The notes beneath the pieces were generated by a model. That model was given only the letters and a program-made list of their open reading frames with translations. It searched no databases and was not told the DNA's origin. This document shows positions 47,531 to 58,920 of a DNA stretch of 64,000 nucleotides, piece after piece. The position numbers and the translations under genes are program-made. Numbering within the stretch: the first letter of the stretch is position 1; every line of letters begins with the position of its first letter. Origin of the DNA: Heterohyrax brucei (taxonomy: Eukaryota > Chordata > Mammalia > Hyracoidea > Procaviidae); NCBI GenBank assembly GCA_028571685.1, contig CM053141.1:135994833-136058832 (forward strand), read 5' to 3'.

Positions 47531-50500
47531 TTTACCATCTAAAAGTGAGGGACTCAAAAGTTATTGCTCTAAGAATCTTCTCCTCATTGTCAACCACCTC
47601 AGTTAGACTACAGCTCTGAACGACAAGGCACTAGCCCCTACAATTAGATGAACTGATGAGCACTGGCCAGAGTCGGCCTGTGAGAGCCTTCCACCACCCC
47701 TCTCCCTTGCCTCCAGGGGGAAAAGCGACAGAGTAATTCAGGAACTGACTAAACAGTTAGATCTTTGAAGAACTGACCCCTCATTGTGACTGCCTGCGGG
47801 AACTAAGTAACCAGTATAAAGTGTTCAATGGCTGGGCTTCTGGAAATCCTTTAAATAAAAGTGGAACTGGTTAAAACAAATGTAGGAACACGTGTTTTCA
47901 CAGTGTTGCTCATTATTACTGCAATTTGAAGTTTCTATGAAGTACCAGGTGAACTTTTTTTAAAATTAAAAAAAAAAAGCACACACACAGACACAGTCAA
48001 AATTGGAGCAAATCTCTCCCATTCAATCCCTGCTTTTCATGCTGAAAACGAAGAACAGATGGTACTTTCCATGTTGTTTGAATCTGGTTATGGAACACCT
48101 CTGTGGTTAGGGAGACTTCTGCTTAGCACTTGCAGCATACATTTTGTACACTAACTATAAAATGTTGCTAAGAAAAAATAAGTCCTTATAACACTAATTA
48201 AAACAACCTTGCAGCCCAGCAATTCTGCTTGAAGAGCGGTCTTAACCTCATGACATTTAGGCAATCAATCCCTTCCTTTTTTTTAACAGACTATTTCCAA
48301 AGTTATTAAAAAACTGCTAAGCTTTATCTTCTTGAACACAATATTAATCAGGTATGAGTTTTTGTTGTTGTTTTTTAATCTCTCCAGGAAACACAACAGA
48401 TTTTAAATGCTACACAAAGAAAAAAATTCAGTCATAGGCCTGTTCACACAAATACTCCAAGCTCCATGGGTTCTCACACAAAACTTCTTTGGGAAAAGGG
48501 CATCCCCTCTGCAACCACCTCAAAAAGCCTTGTCACCCTCCAAAGAAACCTATAGAAAAGTGAGGCGCTGGATCAATGCTGATTGGAAGCCACCCTTAGT
48601 TACCAACGATTTTAACAGCTAAATCCCTTATGTAGCTTTCAAAACAGTTTGCTGTCAGACAACAATGGACTTTGTTCTTTAATTATAGCAAGTGACCTTT
48701 CTGCCCTTTTATTTCACACTAGATAAACTGCACTCTCTGAGCCGAATTTGTAGGGGGCAGTGCACTTGGGGGGAAAAAAAATAAAAAAGCATATCAGCCA
48801 GGGAAGTAATTGATCAAAATATGCTCTTAAGTTGCTCCCTTAAAAAATGCATCAGAATTTCCTAGAAAAGTATAAAGACTTGTACAGGACAAAAAAAAAA
48901 AAATTAAATGAATGTTATCCTTTACAGATGGGTTCTCGTTTGTAGATAGCAGCTTTAGGAAGTCAAGAACTATCCCCATGAAAGCAGTATGGTATTAAAG
49001 AAATAATTTTTTAAGATATTTACTGAGTAATCAGAACCGTAAGACACATCTGTAAAACCTCCTGTGCCTTTCATTCCTATTGAAGTATTAGCTATTTCTT
49101 AATACATTCTCTTGGTATTTTCAGGTTTTTCCATGATCAAATAAACCCATGTACCCTATAACTGTTTAGCTCAGCTGAATGCCTCCATATCTGCTGTAAG
49201 ACTGCTAAGGAGGACGCATGAAGAAGCTCCTCAACACAAGGCTATTATGCCACCAAAGAAAGGAGGGGGGAGGGGGAGAAGAAGGTTTTAACAACTAAAA
49301 GCCAACCCGTCAAATCTACTTATTCAGACATGTCACTGGTGGCTTAACCACAAAATGGGCTATAGAAATATAGCTCCGAGATCTTAGAATTATGGCATGT
49401 TTTGACTTTGTTCACGTATTAAGGGAGTGGCAACTTTTACAACATACTTGTGGTTTCCACATAAAGGAGCAGAACACTCATTGATTTAATTAGGTTTCAT
49501 AAGATCCAATTTATCATGTTTTACATGACTTTGTATAGTGAAGAAACAGAATAAACAGACCAAAAATAGACATTTAAACATACTGTGAAAATTAACCAGT
49601 GACAGCCAATCTTAGGATCTCCAGTGAACCTTCCAACCAGGAAAAAAAAAGTGCACACATACATAGAGGTTTTTGGTATTCACATTTGGCCCTTCATGAG
49701 CCACATCTGATGGTGAAAATTCCTCTTCTCTCTTGAGGCACTTAGTCTTCATAAAGCCAGAAAATCAAGAAAGGTTTAAATTAAAACATTACATACTGTG
49801 TCCCAACGAAACCTTTCTTAAAAGATGTCTCCTGTTGAACTACTCTGTCAGGTGAAGCCTGTCCTACTCGGATCTTTACTTCCTAATAGGTATTCTCCTA
49901 TCATTTAGGAAGTATTTTCTAAACTGAAGTCTAGTTTTACACAACCACCAATTAGTTACTTCCTTGGGTGGCATTCACGCAAGGAGTTCCATTGCTGTGT
50001 GCCAAGAAAAAGCACTCTCAAGTCATTCTGGGACTAGCGGGAGGTGGGGGTGGGGGGACAGTGTGGAAAGAGGCGGAAGGCAAATTGTTTAAGATCCAGA
50101 GCCAACACCTGATACGAGAATGGTCAAGCCCGTAGGATTCAAGCCTCTGGAAGCTGTCCCCAAAGGCCCGCTGCGCCAGCACCAATGGTGGTTGTTGGAA
50201 ATGCAGCTTCCTCCGGGCACAGGGGCCAGGGGCGAATGGGGAAAGGCAACGATGTGCTCTTCCACGCCCTCTCCCCTCCTCCAACCCAGACCCACCGTGA
50301 CTTGTTTGCTCTTCATTTATGTAATTCAGATGATCACATTTATAATACTGCGACTGAAGAGGAGGTGCATGTATATGAATAATGTAATTCTTCCACTCTT
50401 CACCTAGTTTCCTCTGTGACTGGAACGTGAAAAGAACACAAAAACTGGAGAACCGACACCACGCTCTAATCTCAGTTGCCATGACAGCAGCCTTTGAGAT

Positions 50501-52157
50501 ACTGAAATGTCCCGATTGCCAGCTCAACAAAATTGTTGAATGTGAACATTTGGCTGGAAGATTAAAAGGCTAAGGAGAATGCAAAAGGGCAGTACCTCCC
50601 ACATTCCAGGCAGCCAGTGAATCCAATCAAATGGCTCTGACTCCTTAACCACATGCCATTGTGCACACTGGATTAGGGCAATTCATCTAGATAGTTAAAG
50701 CAGATTAGAACTGCAATTTGAAGACTATTGGCAACAACAGTAAATGCCCTACTGTACTACGTTAATAAGAAGACTTCAGAAGGCCCTTTAACAGAAATTA
50801 TGTGGAACTACACACAAGCATTGAAACTTGGGGTGTTTTTAAATTCATTTAAGGTCATCAATTAAAAATACTGTCTGATCAAGGGGATACCAAAAAAAGA
50901 AAGCCTTCAGAGGCTTTCTGTACTTTCAGCATTATCTCTACCTTCATGCACTTCTAAAATCACAATAGCAAAACTTTATTCCTAAACTCCAATGTAAGTT
51001 CTGAACACAAATATATACGTGAATTTAGAGAGCAGCAGATCTGAAACACAAATATATACAACATACACAAATATATAAACGACTCTGAAATAACCCAAAC
51101 GTACATTATCATCGCTTATAATTCTGATCAAGGCAAAAACAGCAAAAATCAATTTTTTTAATAATCATACTTACAAACAACGGTGCCACAAAGCACATAA
51201 GAATATCAATTTTGCCTCAGCAAGGCACAACCTGTAGAATTAACCTAAGGAGCAATTTTATAGACTCATCAGTCACATCCCCAGCTCTCCTCCAACCTGC
51301 CTGGTGGACAGAGCACTTTCTGTTCCCAGACATTAGTCAACGCACAGCCACCACTAGACCAGTTAAGACAGGCCTCCAACCCTGAGCAACACAACACTGG
51401 AGCAGTTTTCCAAAGCAGTGTCTAACTACATACTACAGATTTTAAAGTAATGACAAAGATGGGCGGAAGGGTCCATCTTGCTCAAATGCAACACAAAATT
51501 CTAGTGTTTCCTTCTGCTACTACCACCCACATCTCCTTGCATTATGTTTTCACATTTCAGGAACACCGAGTATTTCACTTTTCTTGCCAGCCTTTCGGCT
51601 CCCCAGTCAAACTTCAAGTTATCCAGCCCCAACAGAGATCCAAAGAGTGATATCATTCCTAAATCTCCAGCTAAGAACTCGGGGAAGGGACAAGTGCAGA
51701 ATCCTAGCAGCCACCAAAAGCATTCCAACCTTCATCCACAGTTTTGAAACCAATGAACCAAGCACACCAAGGTGGGAGCTTGACTCACGGCCAGTAACAG
51801 GAATCCATCCAAGTGCATCTTTCGACAGAACTATTTTGGAGAAAGAAGGGGGGCGGGGATGAGTTGAAGATGGAGTGAAAAGAAGAATCCTCGACATACC
51901 TCTCCAGGGAGGGAACATGAACCCTGCACCTAAGGACACATTACCAGAAATACTAGGATGTGTAAATTAAAACAGAGGACAGTTATCCTCAAGGGAGAAA
52001 CCAAGACAAGTGTCAAGTGGGTGCATGAGCGGGTTTTCTATTAAAAGCACACCACATCTAGCTGACTGGCTCAGCTGCCCGTGTGCAGGGCAGAAAAACT
52101 TCTCCCAAGAGCGCTCAGTCCCTCCCACCTGGGGACTCAAAACACTAGCACCACAAA

Positions 52158-52179
52158 GCAGCAGCAGCAGCAGCAGCAG
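52158..52179 (+). repeat. (CAG)7 trinucleotide repeat near the splice donor
   Basis: Seven GCA units lie about 200 bases into the large intron. In the ZNF608 transcript they read as CTG. There is no sign of coding use; the frames crossing it are antisense or intronic. Confidence 0.9.
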
Positions 52180-52381
52180 TAAAAGCAAAAGCCAAACACT
52201 GCACACAAGTGAGCTTCCCCCATACCAAATTTTAATGGAAAGGGTACACATAATAGAAATTTCACAGAGAACCAGAAAGCAGAAGGAAACAGAAGGCACA
52301 CAGAGGCACACCCCCCAACACACCCACACAAATGCACACAAAGAGGAAAGTGGGAGATGTAGGAAGGCGTTGTTATCCTAC

Positions 52382-53287
52382 CTTCTCAGTTTTCAGTTTC
52401 TTGATTCGCCTGTGGCTCTCTTCCTCCTCCTCTTCCTTCTTTACCAACATAGAGTTTCCCATGAGCCCTGAATCCGGGGCACTTTTGCTAACTTCCCCTG
52501 CAGCAGCGACGCTGCCACTCCCAGTGCCCCCGCAGTGGAAGGGGCTCGTGCCACCTCCATTGCTCTTGGCCCCAAAGCCATAGAGGTGCCCCCCGGAGGG
52601 GGCCTGGCCGCCACTGCCATTCTGGTGGCCTTGAAGCAGGTCGTGCTTGTCCTTCCTGGATTTCCCCGCATCCTTATCCCGTTTGGCTCCTCGGCTGCTC
52701 TGGCTTTTACCTGGCTTCTCCTCTTTGCTTTTCCCACAGGAGGCTGCCCCCGCGGTGACAGCGGAGGTGCCGGTGCTGGTACTGCTGCTGTTTGGGTTCC
52801 CGCCGCCGCCGCTGCTCACACTTTGACCCAGCGCTGAATTCATGCCAGTTGCCTCTCCAGGGCGCCCTTGGACTTCCTGCCTCTTGCCAGTGCTGCTGAT
52901 CTCGGGAATCCCATACAAGGCAGCAGAAGGCAGAGATTTATTAGCATCCTTAGAAGTTTTACTCCTTTTCACTTTTGATTTGCTGGTCTCTTTGTGTGAA
53001 TTCCCCTGGGGAGCAGAAGGCTGAACAGAAGCAAATTTTAGGCCATCAGCTAAGGCTGTGGTAGTACCTGCCCCACTAGAGGCCAGACCTCCACAGTCCT
53101 TAGAGTTGCCGCTGCTAGTAGTGCTGGTGGAATTATTCATCTCAAATTTCTGTCTGTCCTTCTCCAAATCAGCGTCCAAATCAATTATTAAATTTCCAAC
53201 CCCGATTTCCCAATCATCGCCACTGTCATAAGTATCAACCGTATTCGGATCCACACCTTTTCCTGCAGTAGAAATGTTCACTGACAT
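52382..53287 (-). CDS. ZNF608: ZNF608 start-codon exon (residues 1-302, partial CDS)
   Basis: This encodes the N-terminal 302 residues of zinc finger protein 608, a large nuclear protein paralogous to ZNF609 and thought to act in transcriptional regulation. The reading begins [18 protein letters not shown]. The conserved block around residues 20-44 ([20 protein letters not shown], then DLEK) is shared with ZNF609. A Lys/Ser-rich basic patch lies at about 102-117, a Gly/Ser/Thr-rich low-complexity stretch at 155-185, a second Lys-rich patch at 186-214, a Glu run at 285-290, and a basic cluster RRIKKLK at 293-299 that could be a nuclear localisation signal. The ATG has A at -3, a good context, and matches the known ZNF608 N-terminus. 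The exon ends after Lys302 with AAG|GTAGG (donor GT at 52381-52380, phase 0). Reading through gives Val-Gly and then a stop, so the protein must continue by splicing. Identity is very secure; function is from the family. Confidence 0.97.
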
Positions 53288-53349
53288 CCTGAAGATGTGC
53301 TCTCTAGAATAAAAATCCGATGAACTTTCCTTTGGAGATGAGGGGACAT
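53278..53349 (-). promoter_or_regulatory. Upstream ORF overlapping the ZNF608 start
   Basis: An ATG at 53349-53347 opens a 23-codon frame ([20 protein letters not shown], then GCQ). It ends at a TGA in the sequence ATGTCAGTGA, that is, inside the first codons of ZNF608 in another frame. Its context is weak (C at -3), so leaky scanning to the main ATG is expected. Overlapping uORFs usually lower main-ORF translation, but this effect is inferred, not seen. Confidence 0.5.
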
Positions 53350-53371
53350 TCGTTTAGCTCCGTTGGCCTCT
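53288..53371 (-). other. ZNF608: 5' untranslated part of the start-codon exon
   Basis: Upstream of the ATG on the minus strand lie 84 bases. They are preceded by a strong pyrimidine tract at 53375-53395 (TTTTTTTCTTCTTT) and then AAGAGAGG. The AG at 53373-53372 or the one at 53371-53370 is the likely acceptor, so the exon would start at 53371 or 53369. Another acceptor-like CACAG lies 103 bases further upstream, so a longer leader is possible. Confidence 0.65.
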
Positions 53372-53397
53372 CTTAAAGAAGAAAAAAACAAAATCTT

Positions 53398-53532
53398 CTA
53401 ATCTTCCTCTTCGTTATCCTGCCCCAGGAATGTGTCCAGGGATTTTACACCCTTCAGTCCAGGTCCACCTTTTCCTGTGAAGGGGGAAAAGTCGAATATT
53501 TCTTGTCTGGGTGTTACCAGAATAAAAAACGA
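53398..53532 (-). other. Unassigned open frame and acceptor just upstream of the start exon
   Basis: On the minus strand a frame is open from 53532 to a TAG at 53400-53398. Its last part reads GKGGPGLKGVKSLDTFLGQD followed by NEEED and stop. A pyrimidine-rich stretch and CACAG end at 53475, so this could be a splice acceptor with the exon starting at 53474. There is no ATG in the frame. It may be part of a longer ZNF608 leader, the last coding exon of an unrecognised minus-strand transcript, or chance. I do not recognise the peptide. Confidence 0.3.
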
Positions 53533-53762
53533 TTAATACTGGGGAGTCAGTAAGGGGGTACAGGGAAAGATGGAAACTGGCTTATGTATTGTCTCCACAG
53601 TCCAATATGACGTTTAAAAGAAAACCAAACCCGAAAAACACACCCATGGCAGTTAGCATCTTACAGTAGCTAAAGAAAATCCCTTCATCAACAACACAAA
53701 AAGAATATCACTTAAAAAAATTAAACTATCTCAAGAATCTAATTCAAGTCCAAAACGGGTTT

Positions 53763-53779
53763 AAAAAAAAAAAAAAAAG
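53763..53779 (+). repeat. Poly(A) tract
   Basis: An A run of about 17 bases upstream of the start exon (T run in the transcript direction). Confidence 0.8.
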
Positions 53780-54429
53780 TAAGAGTTTAAGATTTTCGTC
53801 TTGCACATGTGGTATCTCAACCCCAGAAACAGCCTGAACACTTAGAAGAGCGGGAGGTACACGGCTTTAAACATCCCTTAACATTTCCTAGATCTTGCAG
53901 TTTAAAAGACCAGACCATGGAAGTTCACTGAGGCTAGTTTTCAAAATACTGCTGCCCAAATTCTTCTTACTTCTAAGTTTATTACTTTTTACAAATTATC
54001 TGGGCAATCTGGTTTTTGTTCCCAGTAAGGAACACAAAAAAACGACCAATATACCCCCACCGCATACACACAACTCCCTCTCATCCACCTTTCCTCAAAC
54101 AGTTTATGCATATTTGGGAACACACACACATGTCTTTAAGAGCATTACTATGTAGAAAAGACAGTGTTAAATAAAAGGTTAAACATCTGCCTTTTGACGA
54201 AAAAAAAAAAACTAAACAATTCAACCGTATTCCTAGGTCACAGAATTGCTCAGTCTGTTAAATATGGTGCTGACTGTACAGGAAACTGATTAAGACATAC
54301 ACTTTAAGTGATCTGCGCCAAGGTGGCCTCAATGACCGCAAATGAGTGTGTGTTTGACAAAGATCAGTTAAAACGGTTTTTAAAGGGATCAGCCCCCTTT
54401 TAACAGTTGTCAAGAAAAAAATGATAAAC

Positions 54430-54460
54430 ATACATACACACACACACATACACACACAGA
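54430..54460 (+). repeat. (CA)n-like simple repeat
   Basis: Mixed ACACAT and CA units next to a donor-like site at 54473. Confidence 0.8.
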
Positions 54461-56819
54461 GACATTGCTTACCTTTAATCCTTTAACATATTTTAATTAG
54501 GCCAGCAAATCAAAATGCCTTTCCCACTCCACTCGGCAAACAAGCCTGTGCCTCATTTTACTTAAACACCAAATGATCAAGAAGGAAGAAACCAAATAAC
54601 ACATCTCAGCCAGAATAATCACTCGATAACATTATTCCACCTCCCCACCCCCCTTTTGGCAAACAGATCAGGAGTCCTTTTCTCCTTAAAAAAATGTGTC
54701 CCTGTACAGCTGGAAGATAATGTTTCACATTCACAACAGAAGCACCAAGGTTTTTTTTTTCCTCTTAACAAGCATCGAGAATAATAGTTTTGGGTTTTTT
54801 GTTGTTGTTGTTGTTTTTAAGGAAAAAAAAAAAAAAACGAGTTTAGAGAAAAAAGTTTTCCCAACTTCTCATTCCGCCTTCAGTTCCAGACTTCAGAGTC
54901 ACCGTGATCAGTGAGCAATGATCCCGTGGAGCAAACCTACACGCGTCCGCGAGTAACAAGACAGAATGTGCTAACATCAGGATAAATTAGTGAAAGGGAG
55001 GAAAGAAGAAGAAGAAAGGACTGAAAATCTGGGCTGGATTCCGCTTGTTAGTCGGGAAGTGGCATTTTTCCGCCCGTCCAGACAGATTTGATTTCTTGAA
55101 CTAACTTAAGAGAAAAGGAGGGGGAAGAAAAGAGGAGGAGGAAAAGGAGGAAGAAAGGGTGGAATGAGAAGCTGGGTAAGAGGAGAAATGGAAAGGTGTG
55201 GAGGGGGGAGGGGAGCCGACGGTTCAGTGCGCTGATAAACCAGTTATAACAGCATTAGCTCGGGGAGGGGGTCCCTGGGGTGGGGAAGAGTAACGGCGTT
55301 TAAAATTAGTTCAGTCTTCTAACCCTAAAGGATGTGATGTTTTCCTGTCTTATGTTGTTTTAAGAAAAAGGAGCTGAGTTCCTAGCATAGTCCCCCCGGG
55401 GTGGGGGGGAATTCTCTATCGCTCAAGCCAATCAGGTCATGTGGTAATTCGATAATTAGAGTCAAAAAAAAGATTTTTTTTTTTTAAAGGCGACCTTTGC
55501 AGGACAGATTTTCCCCGGATAGTCTCAGCAAACGGTGCGTCTCCCTTTTATTTATTTTTCTCTCCTCCTCTCGCCCTCCCCCTCCTGTGTTTAGTCAGAT
55601 GGCCTCGGAGCTTGGCTTAGTATTTTTAATTAGCTGGCGTTTGGAAGCTAAAAGCTGTAATGAATTGTTGATGGATTGGAAGTGGAGAGTCGCTTTGCTG
55701 GAAATGTCGGGGCTGGGAGAGGGGGATGGGCGAGTTAGCAACAACCAACCATCTAAAAGGAGCGATTTTGTTACAGTGCAAGCCTTTCACATCACGTGAG
55801 GATCAAGGGCTCAACTGGTTGTCGTGAGAACAAAAATGGTGACAAGCATATCAAGAAAATACTGATCTGGTCTTTAAAAAAAAGCTGAAGGTCTCTCCCC
55901 TCCCCTCGCCCACAGTCTCCCCCCGCCGCCTCCTCCCTGCGCAGTGGGCACAGCTACAAGTTATGAATGTGAAACATTTCTCAGAGACCTAGGATCTCGG
56001 AAGTTAGGGAGGGAGTGAAATGTAATGAACACAAGAGCAAAGCAGATGTTTTAAAGAAACACCTTATAAACCTTTCCTCAACTTATCTCCAATTTGTCGG
56101 CTTTCCCACGGGGCTAGGGACTGGGACGCCTGGGGGAGGGGGAATGCCTCCGAGTTACTTGGATTTTAGGGACCCTTCATGTATTAAACAAAGAAAAACA
56201 TTTTGCTAGCTCCCATCCAGGTCCTGTAATAAGCACACCATTGTTACTATATGTGGGTTTGTTTGGGTTGGGTGGGGCTCCCTCCCCCACCCCTTTAGTG
56301 GTGTTTTCTCTGCTGGCTTTTTTAAGGAGGTGGAAAATGGTAATCATAACCATTACATGTCATGGGTGGCTATTCCCTTGTTTTATATTAAATTATTGGA
56401 CACTGTGCTGTGACAGGCGACAGAAATCGGCTTGTTCTGCCTCTGCCCCCATTTCCCTGGTCGGCTTGGAAGGGGGTCTGCCCTCCCAAGGATGAGAGAG
56501 GGAGGTGGTGAGGTGAGCTGGAGAATGGACACTGCAGACTAGGATATGTAACTGTGTCACTTGTATTCTCCTTTGGGTTAAAGCCCAAGAGGTAATTTAC
56601 TCTAAGTTATCCCGAGTGCCCAGTCAAGCTTAATTTGTGTGAAGTTACAAATACTTCACTCTCCACTGAATAAAATTCACCCTTCTTGGGTTGTTGATCT
56701 AAATGAAAAAGCCAAACCCTGTAACTAGTTCCTCACTTCAATGCATAAAACTCGCACATTCCCCTGCATGAAGTCCCCGCTAAGTGCTATATAGAGACAC
56801 ACCACGCAACCGTACTTAC

Positions 56820-57160
56820 GGTCTGTATTGGATCGAGTTGACCTTTTCCTTCTAACTGCATTGAATGTGTTTGGTTGCAGCCGCTTTATTTTGGAAATTA
56901 TAATCTCTTCAACAAATTTATTATTAAAGAAGATGGACCATCAAATGTCACAGACCGTCCTGTGTATTTTTTATAAAAAATAAAAAGAAAATAAAAAAGA
57001 AAACAGAAATCCCCCTGGTGCACACACACAACAAGCTTGTTCTGAAACACTGAAATCAGGATTGAAACACAACACACACACACAGAGGGAGTGGAGCAAA
57101 AGGAGCTCTCAGGCTCTGTACCTGAAAGGGACTTTTCTTTGTTCCCAATGCCCTTTCGCT
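56820..57160 (-). promoter_or_regulatory. Candidate non-coding first exon of ZNF608
   Basis: A good minus-strand donor (GACC|GTAAGT) has its last exon base at 56820. It lies about 350 bases downstream, in transcription direction, of a pair of CCAAT boxes. A second donor-like site (AAAG|GTAAGC) has its last exon base at 54473. Either could close a leader exon that splices to the start-codon exon. No transcript evidence is available here. Confidence 0.2.
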
Positions 57161-57164
57161 TCGG

Positions 57165-57209
57165 GCCAATCAGAGAGCAGCTTTTATGAAACTGGGCTCT
57201 CTGATTGGC
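57165..57209. promoter_or_regulatory. Inverted repeat holding two divergent CCAAT boxes
   Basis: GCCAATCAGAGAGC at 57165-57178 and its exact reverse complement at 57196-57209 form 14-base arms around a 17-base spacer. Each arm carries a consensus NF-Y site (CCAATCA), facing opposite ways. A TATAAAA lies at 57256-57262 on the plus strand, 47 bases past the second box. The arrangement suggests a promoter, perhaps bidirectional. Direction and use are inferred. Confidence 0.4.
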
Positions 57210-57255
57210 TGGCTGCTTTCTCTTGGCTACTGTAGGGGGTTGAGATATACACACG

Positions 57256-57262
57256 TATAAAA
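57256..57262 (+). promoter_or_regulatory. TATA-like box
   Basis: TATAAAA follows the reverse CCAAT box at a spacing typical of TATA promoters and precedes a G-rich stretch. If real it would drive plus-strand transcription away from ZNF608. Confidence 0.2.
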
Positions 57263-57276
57263 CACACAGTGAGAAC

Positions 57277-57300
57277 GGGTGGGGGTGCGGTGGGGGGTGG
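57277..57300 (+). other. G-quadruplex-capable G-rich tract
   Basis: Runs of three, five and six G's with short spacers lie directly after the TATA-like box, enough for a G4 fold on the plus strand. Confidence 0.4.
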
Positions 57301-58902
57301 TTGTGGAGACAAAGCGTTTTATTTTGCAACCAGATTGGGGTTGAGGAACCTCCTGCAGTAAGGGAAAGGAAAAAAAATGGTGCGCCTGCTTCAATTACTA
57401 CATCATTCACATAAAACACTTATTTATTAAAACAAATCTCAAACAGGCTGCGACGAGAGGATGTCGGTAAATACAAGTTTGATTGTGTTATCTTGGGGGA
57501 TATAATGTATGTGATCGCTCAGTGGCAGAGGGAAGCCAATGAGCCACTAGCGCCTTGCAAGGAGAAAAGGGAGGCTAGCTGTGTGGAATGACTGCGAGTG
57601 TTTTGCTGGCTTTCCTTCCATGTTCCAGAGACTCGGCAACGTGAACTCCCAAGACTTGGTTTTCTGTACTGCAGTTCCTGGCTTTCAACCCTCCCCCCAC
57701 CCCTTTGCCCTTCTGCAATTTTTCCCCCTCTGTCTTTTTCTTTTTCTTTCTTGTTTAACTCTCTGATTAAATACGAAAAATCGATCTGGGGGGAAAGGCG
57801 GTGGTGGGGAAACAAGTAACCCTTTTGTTACCAGTCTCCGGTCTAGAAAAACCTAAGTGTGAATGCCGGCAACCATCTACCCACCACCACGTGAGCGGTT
57901 CTTCCCTGGTATTAGAAACAAATCTTTTCCACCTGGTCTTTGTGGCCCCCCAAAAATAAATAAGGTTCCGGCTAGCCATATTAACACCTCGGGTCAGTCT
58001 CATGTATTTATTTATTTTTTTATCGATTTGTGGAGATAAATATACTGGGAAGATTAACCCCTTAAACCATCCCACTCTTTTTTTAAACTGATCGCCCGAG
58101 TGTCTCTTTCTCTAAATGTGTAATCCTGTCTTCAGCGGGTAGAAGGCCTCTGAATGCGGTATCTGTTAAGTCCACCTAGAATACAGAAATATTTTAGGAT
58201 TTATTGAATTTATTGCAGGACAAATGCCAGCAACCAAGTTAATGGGACTCAGGTCAGAGGATAAGAGAGATTAATACGAAATAAGTTTAGTGTTGTACTA
58301 TTAATAGCTAGAATGTTTAATGTATTTGTACATACCAAGGCTTTAGAACATGTTTTTAATTTTTCAAAGTTGTTTTTCTTTATTTTTAAGTACCTAATAT
58401 AGAAATTCTAAAGCCAAAGGATGCTCTGAATTCAAGCAAAACCACCCTTAGAACAAGTTTTAACAATCTGACATACTGGGATTGTACTTTCTGCATAACA
58501 AGTACAATTTAAAAATGTGTTTTAATTGAGTCAAAGAAACAACATGGATTAGTACTATCAGAAGATAGCTTATGATGTAAACATTCAGTGATGACTTTGT
58601 AGATCAATAAAAATATTTATGTCGCATGTTTTAAGTAATGGCTATTGACTCGTGTTTTAGCTTTCAATATATTAGCCCATAAAAACATTGCCAATTAGTT
58701 GTTTCACAAACCCAGATGAACTATACTTGATGCTGTAACTAATAAACAGCATTTTCTACCCTTTAGTGAGGTATATAAACCAGAGGAAAGTAATCTATAT
58801 TACTGCTTAGATCTCCATAAAGCAATTTGTATTCAAATCAACTGAAATGGGGCAAAATAGGTATCTGATATCTGCTTGTCCTCCCCTTTAGCTTTGATGT
58901 TT

Positions 58903-58920
58903 TGTTTTTTTTTTTTTTTT
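58903..58920 (+). repeat. Poly(T) tract
   Basis: An uninterrupted T run of about 18 bases. Confidence 0.8.

Larger units (their letters stand above)
43766..52157. other. Repeat-poor intronic DNA
   Basis: AT-rich with poly(A)/poly(T) runs but no AfroSINE, MIR, L2 or L1 I can recognise over 8 kb. Open frames (for example 50018-50530 on the minus strand) show no domain and look like chance. Confidence 0.5.
8343..52381 (-). other. ZNF608: ZNF608 large intron between the two coding exons
   Basis: The two coding exons border 44,039 bases with consensus ends on the minus strand: GTAGG at the 52381 end and TTTTGCAG at the 8343 end. The left three quarters (8.3-42.85 kb) is packed with interspersed repeats. 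The right part (42.85-52.38 kb) is nearly free of them and holds a compact CpG island. I see no further ZNF608-like coding exon inside. Confidence 0.93.
53533..56819. other. Repeat-poor DNA upstream of the start exon
   Basis: Contains purine-rich stretches (54.99-55.21 kb), a CCAAT box at about 55427, an E-box CATGTG and TAATT cores near 55.44-55.46 kb. Probably 5' intron and proximal regulatory DNA of ZNF608. No coding exon recognised. Confidence 0.4.

Noticed and set aside
50018..50530. 170-codon minus-strand open frame in the large intron
   Set aside because: No similarity recognised, overlapping open frames on both strands, and no flanking exon signals.
52010..52471. 153-codon plus-strand open frame over the (CAG)7 tract
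   Set aside because: Antisense to the ZNF608 exon end and intron. The poly-Ser run comes from the trinucleotide repeat.
56898..57419. 173-codon minus-strand open frame
   Set aside because: Low-complexity CA/GT and homopolymer-derived residues. More likely leader or promoter DNA than coding.
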